The notes beneath the pieces are model-generated. The model did no database searches. It was given only the letters and a program-made list of their open reading frames with translations, and had not been told where the DNA came from. A stretch of 64,000 nucleotides of DNA from Diadema setosum (lineage: Eukaryota > Echinodermata > Echinoidea > Diadematoida > Diadematidae): positions 16,022,138-16,086,137 of the forward strand of contig NC_092697.1 in assembly GCF_964275005.1 (NCBI RefSeq), given 5' to 3'. Positions 39,601 through 52,400 of the stretch are shown one piece after another. A program made the translations under genes and the position numbers. Every line of letters begins with the position of its first letter. The first letter of the stretch is position 1.

Positions 39601-42600
39601 TGACCTATCGCGGAGGGGTCAAAATTGCAAAGGATTCTTTTAAAAATGCACTGTAACGTGCTACGTCTAGAGTATAATTTTATAATCTTTGGAATTGATT
39701 GTCATTTTGTAATTTTGTTGCAAGGCCCCAAGGAGAACAGTGTGTACCCCACTGATGGGGTTACCCCGGGTAAAAAATATCGAATAAATAAGTAAATGTA
39801 TAAATAAATAGACAAATAAATACATACATACATAAATAAATAAACGGTATGTTATTGATCTCATCTTTTTATTTGAGTTGAGGCGTGCATGGGCAATCAT
39901 GATTTATAAGCTCCAGTACAAGGGAATGTCGAATGAATTTAAAATCATGCTTTGTGTGATGTTGTATAGGTACCTAAACAGCAACAGCAGAAGTTTATTC
40001 AAGGAAATAGTCACGTGACTAACATGGCTATCTAAATTCACATAGCGCGTCCTATACTTAATGGTTTTCTGACGTCTCAGTGCCTGTTTATTTCACCCAA
40101 TTTTTGGCCGATCTGCTAAATTGATTTGACGACTTAGATTTCCATATTTGGAGTCTTTTCCCGAAAGCAATTACACACTAATCACTCACTTTTTCCTCTT
40201 TTCCTTTTCCAAGAATAGCCGGATAGATTCCCAGCAGAATATACAACTTTCAATATGCAATATAATATTGATTACGACCAATTAGACAAAGACTTGTATG
40301 TCTTGCGTTATGAAGTATTATGATTACTTTTTTATCTTTTTTTTAGATGAAGATTTGACCACTGACATCAATCTTGCGATCAGTCTCAACTCTTTTTACT
40401 TGGAAGAGAGGAAAAGAGCACCAGATGACTACAATCGAATGATAGGGACAGAAATCGATTTGATGGGTCCGTTGGAAGTGATTATAGCTCTTTAATAGCT
40501 TTATGACATTTCAACAATATTGAAAACCCTGGCCGTTATGACGAAACGAAACTTGATAATTCGACTCATCAGCACACTGCTCATCCCGAGAAAATAACGG
40601 GAGATTGAGAGAGGGAAGGAGTGAGGAAGTAAAGATGGGGGGGGGGGGGGGGGCGGTAAGGGGCGAGAGGGAGCATCGTCAACAGGATATACCTTGGTAA
40701 GTCCGATGACGCCGACGTTGGTGCTGTAGGACGTAGGACACGTTCCGGACCCCCAGAACCCCGAAAACATTCCTCCTAACCCTTCTATCCCAATGCCTCG
40801 GTTGATGGCGTGCACCGGTGGGGGCGGTGCACCGGACAATCTGGCGCATGCGTAGTAATCTCCGATGGACTCGACGATGGAGGCCAGACACGCAGCCAGC
40901 AGTCCGAAGACGGAGCCAGCTGAGATCGAAGGGGCACCCCATTGACCTGATAATGTCAACGTAGCTATTGTTTTATTATGTTGCTTGATGAATATTCATA
41001 TATTGTTATCGATAAGATCATAAAATGACTGACGTTGCCGACTTATAAAGATCATTATCCGTCAGGTTAAAAAAAATGCTTGGAGGTATACTAGTAGGTT
41101 CCTACTTAGCAACGGTGGCTAATGTGATAAAGAAAAAGAAACATACGACCACAGTTCCATCATCGGTTGCAGGTACTATCTGTTACGTCACCATCAACTA
41201 CTGCCCATACTGCATACAGAATTTTATTTTATAGGTTTTCCCGGCCAATTTCCACTTTTGTCAGTCCATTTGATAAAAGATTTAGCGAAAATCCTCGTCA
41301 CTGCACATTCTGTCATTCAAAATTGCAACTTGTTTGTTCAATTTAGCATTTCGGTCAATGAAATTCGCACATTTGCCTTTCGAATTCGTAAAACGGGCAT
41401 TTAAATTGGCACGTGCTCTTCAGTCATTCAAATTCGCCAGCACTGGCGGAAAATGGTATTTCAGTCATTTAATTTCGCGTATGGGCAGTCAAATTCCAAA
41501 CATGTTCTTTCAAATTGGCGTAATGCTATTTCTATTTTGAAAAGGTGAGAACCGTGATTAAATACGTATTTAAATGTGAATTTTTGTTTCATCCACACAC
41601 TGTTAAGTATATAGTAAAGGTATCTTTGACCCTAAATAACTCAAGTTTGTTGTTCTGTTTGTTGTACTTTCATACATGTTATCAGAACTAGCCATGCTTG
41701 CACCAGTACCATAGATTCACTTCACTTTCTTATGTCCAGTCATGGCAGCACGAGTTAGATACAGGCGTATCTCTCAAGAAGACAGGGAAAGAATCATAGA
41801 AGCATTTAAGGGTAATAACCTTGACAAATTGATGGCTAGAGCTGATCCAAGAACTTTTATTTATTCCTAATGATAATTACCGCAATCTAGCACCCACCAA
41901 GTGAAAATAATGAAACATGCAGATGAAAGAAATAATCACGATGTAAATTGAAACCTCCTTCTCCCAATTATTGACAAAACAAACTTAAGATCAATGTATC
42001 TGTGAATGAAATAATGCTATCGAACATTATAAACACATACACATATTTTGAAAGTACTGTTGCAAAGGTGATATCAGAATAAAAGCATAAATGTGCCTGC
42101 TAAATTGACTGCAGTAAATGCAAAATTGGATGCCCAAGAATGAAATCGAATGAACGAGCGCAGCGTATACGTGACCACGTGACTATATCGTGCTAAATTG
42201 AATGAACGATTTGCGAAATGGTGCTTGTCTTACGAATTTGAACTGAAAAAGTGCTGATTCGAATGATGTAAAAGGTAATTTGAATGCTCCAAAATGAATT
42301 TGAATGAAAAGATTATAAAAATTGAAATACCGAACATGCCGTCATAGGCTAAATTGCGCTAAATTGAATGCAGCAATTAGGAATTGGACTGAAAAAAGTG
42401 CGAAATTGGCCGGGAAAACCTACATTACCCGAGCTCGGCGGCTATTTATATTTCTATGCCTCTTATGTGTACATGATATTCTTAACGTTATAATGCTATT
42501 TTCTTTGGGGTGTGCCCTGAGAAAATTCAGAAGTATATCGTCGTCCCTAACGAATCCATAAATTCTGACCGCAGTCTTCTTCTCAATAGTATTTGATCAC

Positions 42601-43346
42601 ACTGAGTAGGGTCTACATACACGTATGCATCTGACCGTTTCCGGGCGCTTACAAAGTGGTCGATTCTCATATGCCACTGATAGGAAATGATGGTGTTGGT
42701 TTTCGTTAGATTTGCGGACGAGATTTGATGATCGAATGTCACTTCAATGTGTATTGTATACACTACAGTGTATATCATACGGACTTGCTGAAAAACAGCC
42801 TAACGGCTGAGTGCAAGTATTTTTTTACCCGTGTTTAAATAAAACAAAACAAACAAAACAAACAAACATTCAAGTGTATCATGATAGAAAAGCATTTATT
42901 TCGGCCAAGCGGATTTGAAACATCCCCTGCTAACCAGGATCAACATATCGGTATAGAACTTCAGGGTGCCTATAAACTGGGAAAAAATTAACACGGTAAT
43001 TGCTTTTAAAAATTCATCTGGACATATAGAGATAATGAAAGCCATTTTCTTATTACCTGGATATGGAACATAGAACCATGGCGTATTAGCAACTGCCTCT
43101 TTACTGACATCTGTACGAAGAGGGTACGTGCTGGAATTCGGGTCGCTGGAAAACACATCCGTCACAGTAAGAATGACGCAGAATATCCATGTCGTCATGA
43201 CTGCCAGCAATACCTAAAAGAAAAGATAATGATAGTAGTGATAATGATGAAAATGATGATGGTGATGATAATAATAATAATAATAATAATAATGATAATA
43301 ACAATAATAATAATAATAATAACAATAATAGTAGTAGTAGTAGTAG

Positions 43347-43382
<36 letters not shown>

Positions 43383-46300
43383 AGGTTTTCCCAGCCAATT
43401 TCGCACTTTTGTCAGTCCATTTGATAAAAGGTTCATTCAATTTAGCGAAAATCCTAGTCACTGCACATTCTGTCATTCAAAATTGCAACTTGTTTGTTCA
43501 ATTTAGCATTTCGGTCAATGAAATTCGCACATGTGCCTTTCGAATTCGTAAAACGGGCATTCAAATTGGCACGTGCTCTTCAGTCATTCAAATTCGCCAG
43601 CACTGGCGGAAAATGGTATTTCAGTCATTCAATTTCGCGTATGCGCAGTCAAATTCCAAACATGTTCTTTCAAATTGGCGTAATGCTATTTCTATTTTGA
43701 AAAGGTGAGAACCGTGATTTACACGTATTTAAATGTGAATTTTTGTTTCATCCACACACTGTTAAGTATATAGTAAAGGTATCTTTGACCCTGAATAACT
43801 CAAGTATACTATAACTCTTGAATGTTGTTCTGTTTGTTGTTCTTTCATACATGTTATCAGAACTATACATGCCATGCTTGCACCAGTACCATAGATTCAC
43901 TTCACTTTCTTATGTCCAGTCATGGCAGCACGAGTTAGATACAGGCGTATCTCTCAAGAAGACAGGTAAAGAATCATAGAAGCATTTGAGGGTAATAACC
44001 TTGACAAATTGATGGCTAGAGCTGATCCAAGAACTTTTACTTATTCCTAACGATAGTTAACGTAATCTAGCACCCACCAAGTGAAAATAATGAAACATGC
44101 AGATGAAAGAAATAATCACGACGTAAATTGAAATCTCTTTCTCCCAATTATTGACAAAACAAGCAATGTATCTGTAAATGAAATAATGCTATCGAACATT
44201 ATAAACACATACACATATTTTGAAAGTACTGCTGCAAAGGTGATATCAGAATAAAAGCATAAACGTGTCTGCTAAATTGACTGCAGTAAATGCGAAATTG
44301 GATGCCCAAGAATGAATTCGAATGAACGAGCGCAGCGTATACGTGATCACGTGACTATATCGTGCTAAATTGAATGAACGATTTGCGAAACGGTGCTTGT
44401 CTTACGAATTTGAACAGAAAAAGTACTGATTCAAATGATGTAATAGGTAATTTGAATGCTCCAAAATGAATTTGAATGAAAAGATTATAAAATTGAAATA
44501 CCGAACATGCCGTCTAGGCTAAATTGTGCTAAATCGAATGCACCAATTAGGAATTGGACTGAAAAAAAAGTGCGAAATTGGCCGGGAAAACCTATATTAT
44601 TATTATTATTATCATTATTATCAATATTATGAATAGATCAAGGACAAGGGGCTGTTCATTTTATTGATTTTACTGCTGAGTTCTCACTATGTATGTGTAT
44701 GTGTGTCAGTATATTCAAGTGTGTGATTGTGTGTGTGTTTGTGTAGGCCTATGTGTTTATGGATGATAGTGATAATAATTATTGACAGTGCTTATATAGC
44801 GCATAACACATGGTGTGTATGTCCTTGTGCCCTCACAAATTGGAAAGATTATATAAAGACACACTATTAAAATTACAATGATACATGATACAATGGGTAA
44901 ATTCTTTAGTTTCCATTACATCTTAACCATATAATTCTATGTTAACGCTTTCTGCCTTCCTCAGTATGATTTTGGCATTTCCGATTAAAAAGAAGCTACA
45001 ATTCACAAATAAACCGTATCCTCCTTTCAAACTCTGAAAAAGATTGGCAATAATTTTAAAGAATCATGGACTTGGCTTTAATCAGAATGAATTAATGGTT
45101 TTTGCGCATCGAGGAATACTTCGAATTTAAGTTTAAACTGTGTAGTACTGACATTGTCTTGCAAAGCAATCCTCTATGTAATTGACTCAGAATACTAATG
45201 AAAAGAACTGTCTTCTGGTCATGATGATTTTTATCTTGTTTTCTACAGGAAAATAAAATGATGAAACCGTTGTCTTTCACGAGACTTTCCAAACAATGAC
45301 ATGAATGGTAAACAAAAAGGAGACTATAAAACTACAAAAAAAAAAAAACTGACCGGAAATAGCCGAAAGACGGGGAACCTTGCGACGTGACAGCCTTTGC
45401 TCCTGCTGTACGATGCACAAGGCACATTGCAGCGTCCCAAGTACTGTGAGAATGTTACGATCAGAACCATGGTTCTACAGGCACAAAAGGGAATTATTGA
45501 TGATATATCAGTGTGTCCCTAAAATCCCCCATACATACGCCCACACACACATTACTTAATGTAGATGATTAATCATAATACATACTGATCATCCTGAAGT
45601 CCCGAAATCACTGCCTCTCTTATTCTTTTTAACCAAATTCAATGGACAACACCATCAAAGTTACTGTTCTGTTTTTCCTCAGAAATACTTTATTGATTCA
45701 TATTCATTTGTTTTGATTATCAATAGATTGTAATAATCAATATATGTATGTGTGTGTGTGTGTAACACATAATCCTATATTGACATAATTGATTAGGACT
45801 TTACATTTTCATTAGAAAAATTATGTAATGTATTGCGGTCGATCAGAAGCACAAGAAGCCGTTTAGACATGAGTCAATTCAATCAAGTCTCAATGAACTT
45901 TGGTTGGTATGTTTCCAGACACAGAGTATAAGTGGCTGCTACGTAATTGGTATCGTGATTTTGGTGAGTAGGGATCGCTCTTTAAAACTTATTTCTTAAG
46001 GCAAAACTTCAAGGTGGAATATAGCATAAAATGTGCGAGGGAGCGAAGCGACCGAGCGGGGGAGGGTGTTGGAGGAGGGTATCCCACGCCAGGGAGATTT
46101 TGCATTTTCAGACCTGAAATTCAACGTTCTAGTGCACACTTCTGTTGTTGTTGGTTTTTTTTTCCTATCAAAAAAAAAGGAAAAAGATAACTGATTGACT
46201 AACTCGCGGCATCTCAGACCTTACTTGTTTCCTCGTGTGCAACATCACTGTGTAGGCATAGCACTACATGGAAGTTGACAGGGGGAGGGTGTTGAAGGAG

Positions 46301-49300
46301 GTAGCCCCTTCCCACACTGCGGAGCTTTTGCATTTTTAGAATTGAAATAGAACAATCTGATGCGCACTTCTATAAAATATTCCGAAAAATTGTCAGTCCC
46401 CAAATGTTTCGAGTCTTAATCTGTGAGTAGGAACCGAGCGGGGGAAACACAAATCAAAGAGGATGAGGGAACTTTTGAATATATTTTGAATTCAAGTGAC
46501 AGGTATCAAACATGCTTTTCGGTGAAATATTCTTGAAATTTGTCAATCCCCCAGTTTGCTAAGTGTATGGTAACTTGTTGGAGACCTAACGGAGGAGGGT
46601 GTGGGAGGGGTATCCCCCCTCCCACGGGACGGTGATTTTGCATTTTGAACATTGAAATTCAACAATCCGTTGCACAATGAGCGAAATATTTGGACAGTGT
46701 TTTATCAAAAAAGTATGGAAATTTTCCTCATTTCGAGAGTTATAGGGGGACAAAATGACGTTTGCTCCCTTGTCCTCCGGGATTGATGCCCCTGCATGCG
46801 AGGAAGCTTTTGCATTTTTAGAATTCAAATGAAAATATCTCATAAAGACATTTGGAATTTAGGAAGCTCTCAATCCCCCAATTTAGTGTACTAAAACCAA
46901 GCGGGGAAAGGGTTAATTGAAAGGAGATAATTATCCCCTCCAACATGACGTAGATTTTGCATTTTTTAAAGTGATGTGAGAGAACTGGTGCACATTTTCG
47001 ATGAAACATTTGTAAATCTATCAATCTAAAGGTGTATTAAGTCCATGGAAAATAGACCAAATGGGAGAGGGTGTGGGAAGGGGTTTCCCCCTTCCACACG
47101 TCGAGAGAGACTTTGCATTTTTAGAATTGATTTCAGCAACCCGGTGCACACTTTGAGTGAAATATTTGGACAGATTTATATTAAAAAAAAAGCAAGAAAA
47201 TCTTCTCATCTCGGGAACTATAATTACTGGGGGGGGGGGGGCAAATGATCTGCTTACCCTCTCAATATTTTTATGGGGGGAACTTTTTTCTGTCAAAAAA
47301 AACAAAAAACAAAACAAGAAAATCTTCTCATCGCGGGAATTATTAATTATGGGGGGGGGGGGGCAAAATTATAATATGCTTGCCCCTCCAAAATTTTTAT
47401 GAGGGTAAGGCTCGCACTTGAGTCCGCATTCTCAACTTGGATTGGTCAGAAGTAAAGTGCTGTGTTTATAGACCCTACATCCTTGTAGCACATGTACACG
47501 TACACGCGAACGTGTATACGTGCCAAAAAGGTGGGGAGGAGAAAAATCTCTTTGGTACGTGCATGCTCCGTACCGTACGGATGTACAGTACGGTCGATAA
47601 ATAATGAACACTGTAAAATAGCTCTGTATGAAATTAGAGCTGCCACAGCCCGGGGTGCGATTTTTTTCCCCACGATTTTCTTGTTCCTGGTGCAAAATAG
47701 AAATAAAATAAAATAATGATAATAATAATAATAATAATAAAATAATGATTATTTAGCGTCCGGCGTTGAAGTCGCTCGCAGACTTAAAGTGGCATTTTTT
47801 TTTAAGGGTCTGATGGGGGGCGGGGGTGCGTTCGCACCCAACGCACCCCCCCCCCCCCCCTCCTTCCTGGTGACGCCCATGAACAGTAACACGAATTCAC
47901 TGTAAGACACACAAAACAATGACTGTTATTGTTTGTATTTCTCACTCGCAAAAGATCGTAGATCATAGATCGAAGTAGACCCTACTACTAGGGTCTCAAA
48001 ATTATGAAACGGCCATTCTTCTACACGTGCTATAGCGCCCGCTCCCTACGACATTTCGAAATTCGCCTAGACTTTTTCCAGCACAAAAACGGGACTCGTT
48101 CAGGCATTGTGTTTACAGTATGGAGACCTTTAGACGACGAGTATAGAAGCGTGGAAGATAAGGCGAAATACAATGACGATTTAACCGCTGCCAGTGCAAA
48201 GTTGTTATTTAATCAACAAAATCACTTTCTTTGCAACTGCGAATATTATGTCAGATATACCTGAACAAGTGAAGAGAATACTACATACTACATACTACAT
48301 ACTACAAGCTCTACATACTCTACATACTACAAGCTCTACATACCACAAGCTCTACATACTACAATACTACATACATACTACAAGCTCTGTCTTTTTAGTG
48401 GGTCCCTCCATTTTTCGCATTTAAAACAACGGTATACATGTATTTCGCTTTGATCACTTATGTTTCTTTCTTGCAATACAATGTATGATTACTTTAGGTC
48501 CTCAATTGTTATAATCTTTTTATTTCACTATGTTCTACTTACCTTATTTTCTGTTACAAAATGAAGTGAAACATATGTTTTTTGTTGAAAAATGAAAACT
48601 TTGAAGTGAAGAGAAGGAAATATTAAAGATTACTGTCTTTGCTTACAGAGCAGCAACACCCCAATGTTGACTACACTTCTGGGCTGCTACACTCAACAGA
48701 GTGATTCCGATAAGACTGATGGTAGGGGCGATTGTCAGGGGGCCGATGTATCTGAGGAGGACGCTCGTAATCCCGCCAAATCCAACGATGAGTTCAAATG
48801 CAGACGAGATCAAAAGCGCACCCTGTATCTGAGATATCAAACCATGCAAAAGTAGAAACATCACGAGATCTTCAGCGTTTAATTCCACATTACCATACAG
48901 TATAGCGTAATGTTCTTATGACAGGGTCGGCTTTGATATCATCACAAATGTCTTTGACATCATATTCAACATTTTTAACATATTCAACAAAGACGCCTAT
49001 CATGTTGATGTACTGATCAAACAGTACACACTGTTTCCTTCTGAGTTACACCTGCACATTGTCGTGTGGGAAATCAGGAAATCAATCGTTCATTAGTGTG
49101 ATGTGTTAAAGTGGACTTCTGTGTAATTCAGAAGTAGAGGGGAGTGGCACCATTCAATTTTAACGTTATTTGGATGGACATGGTATCCACTTTAATTCAT
49201 AAGTACATCTTTACTGAAGGGCAGGTCTGGTCATAAAATTTCTAATAGTGCAGTTATTAAAAGGTACACCGTACTGTACTTGGCTGTTTGGTTTGTTTTT

Positions 49301-49364
49301 ATGATGCATCGAGTCACAAGTCATACTTTGCGCCACAATGTAAAGGAGCGATATGCTCTGTTGA

Positions 49365-49427
<63 letters not shown>

Positions 49428-52400
49428 ACCAAACAAACCCAACATCATTAGTTTACTTTTACAAGCTTTGTAAATCTATCGGTGATTGCTATGTTTACTT
49501 TTTTTTTGTTTCTTCTTTCACACCAAATATTGTAAGGCCAATGCCATTATCCTCGTGATTATCTCTTCCTAGCTGAGTCATCAATTATCCCGACCCATCC
49601 AAAGTACTAGTACTTGACACAATATCAAGTGATATTGGAATAGGCTCTTGTAATGCCGGTCAGCATGGTCAGTCATTTTCCAGGGGTGGTATTCTGAGAT
49701 CGTAATTAAGTCTGTAAGTAACTTCGTAATTAGGTCGAGAAGTTAATAGGCCCTTAATCATGGGCAGAATTAGCCTTTAAACAAGGCGACTCGCTCTGCG
49801 TGCCCCCGTATAGCTCGTTTACCCCACAAACCTGTTGGCCGGCGAGTGGACCACTCGCCGGCCAACAGGTTTGTGGGGTAAACGCGCTATACGGGGGCAC
49901 GCAGAGCGAGTCGCCTTGTTTAAAGGCTAGGGCAGAATCGGTATTCTGAGGACGTAATTAAGGTATGATTAAGTCCAATAAATTATCTTAGGTTCCTCCC
50001 AGAGCCGTATACGGCACTGGTTCCTCCCATCTAATTGTTATTCCATCCAATCAGACGCGTTGTTAGAAGCCAAAATGATGATCACGCGCGCAAATAATAT
50101 GCCCTCAATGCGCGCTCCTCCACCCAACCCCTGTAATTACAACGCAAGAGCTCCTTGCGCACACTCCGGGCTTTGATTACAACCAAATTACAACCCTTCA
50201 CATACGCACGCGAAGAGCTCACATAAAATGACAAAATTCCTCGAAGATCGCCCATATTTCTCATTTCCTCTGAATTCTACGGATACCATGACAACAAGAC
50301 TCAACCGCTCTTCGGTTACCGAAGACGGTAAGCATCGTCGTGACCGAGAAAGAACGCTGTAATGCGTGATATCGGAGTAGATAATGACACTCTTTGGTAT
50401 CATTAAGTTTTCCATTAACTTTCATACTTACAGGTGCATAATCCCGGTAGTGTAGAGGGCGCTGTTGATGATACTGCCGATCACCGTTAGCATTGATGCG
50501 AAGATTACCGAAGTTGAGCTGTCATCAAGAGTAAAGTGCGTAGGTGTTGCTAAGTATAACGTTGCCTTCGTTGTCTTCTCTGCGCATCGCGCAGTCTGTA
50601 GTAGTAATGTCAGGGTGCGTGCATATGTGCTTGTTACTATGACATCACAAAAGAAGTTTGCTAAAGCTGTCATCCCCTTCATAGCTAAGCCGAATCATGA
50701 GCCGAACTGTGATCGGACCACTGACTTCAGTGAATCGGACTTCTTCGGACTCGGGGAAGTGGGCCACAGCGTAAGCGCTAAAGAGGAGTCGATAGCGTAG
50801 GTCTCTATAGGAAACTTGCGCCGTGCGCCCGCGTACGCATTTGACTAAACCACCGGGACCATGTGCCTTTAAAATGGCCTGTCCCATGAAAGTAGTATTC
50901 ATGAGCATAACATATTGTATATCATGGGCCGTATTCTGAGAGCTGATTAAGTGTCTGATTAGCACTTAATTACCGAATTGGTATTCTGAGAGCATGATTA
51001 AATAGGGGGTATATTAACTACCATAGCAACAAGCGTTTTGGCGGGAAGGACCTACGCGTTTGCGCGTATCAATGCGCGTGCACCTCTGAGAGGACTTAAT
51101 CACAGAGTTAATTACGAATCGGTATTCTGAGGGTGTAATTAAGTATGAAAGTTAATGGAAAACTTAATGATACCAAAGAGTGTCTTAACTACTCCGATAT
51201 CACGCATTACATCGTGTTTTCTCTGCCAAAACGATGCTTACCGTCTTCGGTAACCGAGGAGCGGTTGAATCTTGTTATCATGGTATCCGTAGAATTCAGA
51301 GAAAAAAAGATATATAGCCGATCTTCGAGGAATTTTGTCATTTTATGTGAGCAAAGAGGTTGAGATCTTCGCGTGCCTAGGTGAGGGGTTGTAATCAAAT
51401 ACCGGAGTGTGCGCACGGAGCTCTTGGGTTGTAATTACAGGGGGCGTGCAGGAGCGCGTATTGAGGGCATATTTGCGCGTGTAATCATCATTTTGGCTTC
51501 TAACAACGCGTCTGATTGGATGGAAAAACAATTAGATGGGAGGGACCTAAGATAATTACAGGGGACTTGATCATACCTTAATTACGTCCTCAGAATACCG
51601 ATTTTGCCCATGATTAAGGGCCTATTAACTTCACGACTTAATCACGAAGTTAATTACAGACTTAATTACGACCTCAGAATACCACCCCATATTGTTGGTA
51701 TGACTAGACCGGTTTACTAACATATTCAAATTTATGGATCTTTCTTCTGCCTTGATGTACTGACAAGCTATTAACTTGTAACTCGAAAACACTTCCGAAT
51801 ATTTGGAATCAAGTTTACATACATTAGTTGTTGCTACGCTGGGTTAAACATTGGGCAAATTTTCAGATCATCAGGAACCATTGTCAGAAAGGCATGAATA
51901 AAACTTGAATATCTTAGTAATCTGGCTCTATTGCATCATGATCCCAGAAACTGCATAACAGTTATGAAAAATTGCATCTCTGTTTCACACATTTAAGAGC
52001 TTATGACTTACAAAACATGCTAGGCAATATCATCTCATTATCATCATTTTCACCTATTTGAACAACCTCAAATCCTTTCCCCCTTGGGATGCTACCAGCC
52101 AGGTTTGGTGAAAATGTGCCATCGGGTTTTCAAAAAGAAGATAAGAATGTAAAAAGGTTTAACGCATGCTGGACGAGGCACAACGGACCACGCACAGTGT
52201 AAGACGGATGACAGATAACGGATGCCAGACGATGAATGATCGCAACTGCTCAGGTGAGCTGAAAGAGCAATATAACTGCGTAGTATTGCCTTGTTGAGGG
52301 TAAACCTGCGGCTGGCCAGAGCAAAGAGGCAGATTCCAAGGCAGAGCGAGAGGAAAGGGGAGGTTATGCTTTCGTTACCGTTGGTTTGTTTGTTAGTTAG

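Noticed and set aside
40347-40495. Antisense exon in transporter intron 8
   Set aside because: It has a good acceptor but no convincing donor, partner exon or known domain; noted only under the intron.
43101-43476. Poly-Ile/Leu frames on the minus strand
   Set aside because: Trinucleotide microsatellite next to transporter exon 7.
49211-49473. Poly-Cys, poly-Asn or poly-Thr frames
   Set aside because: Translation of the (CAA)n repeat.
50428-50682. Hydrophobic minus-strand frame ([22 protein letters not shown]) with a gtaagt donor, as an extra transporter exon
   Set aside because: Exon 4 joins exon 5 directly in phase 0 and matches the family without it, and it abuts the arm of a fold-back element.
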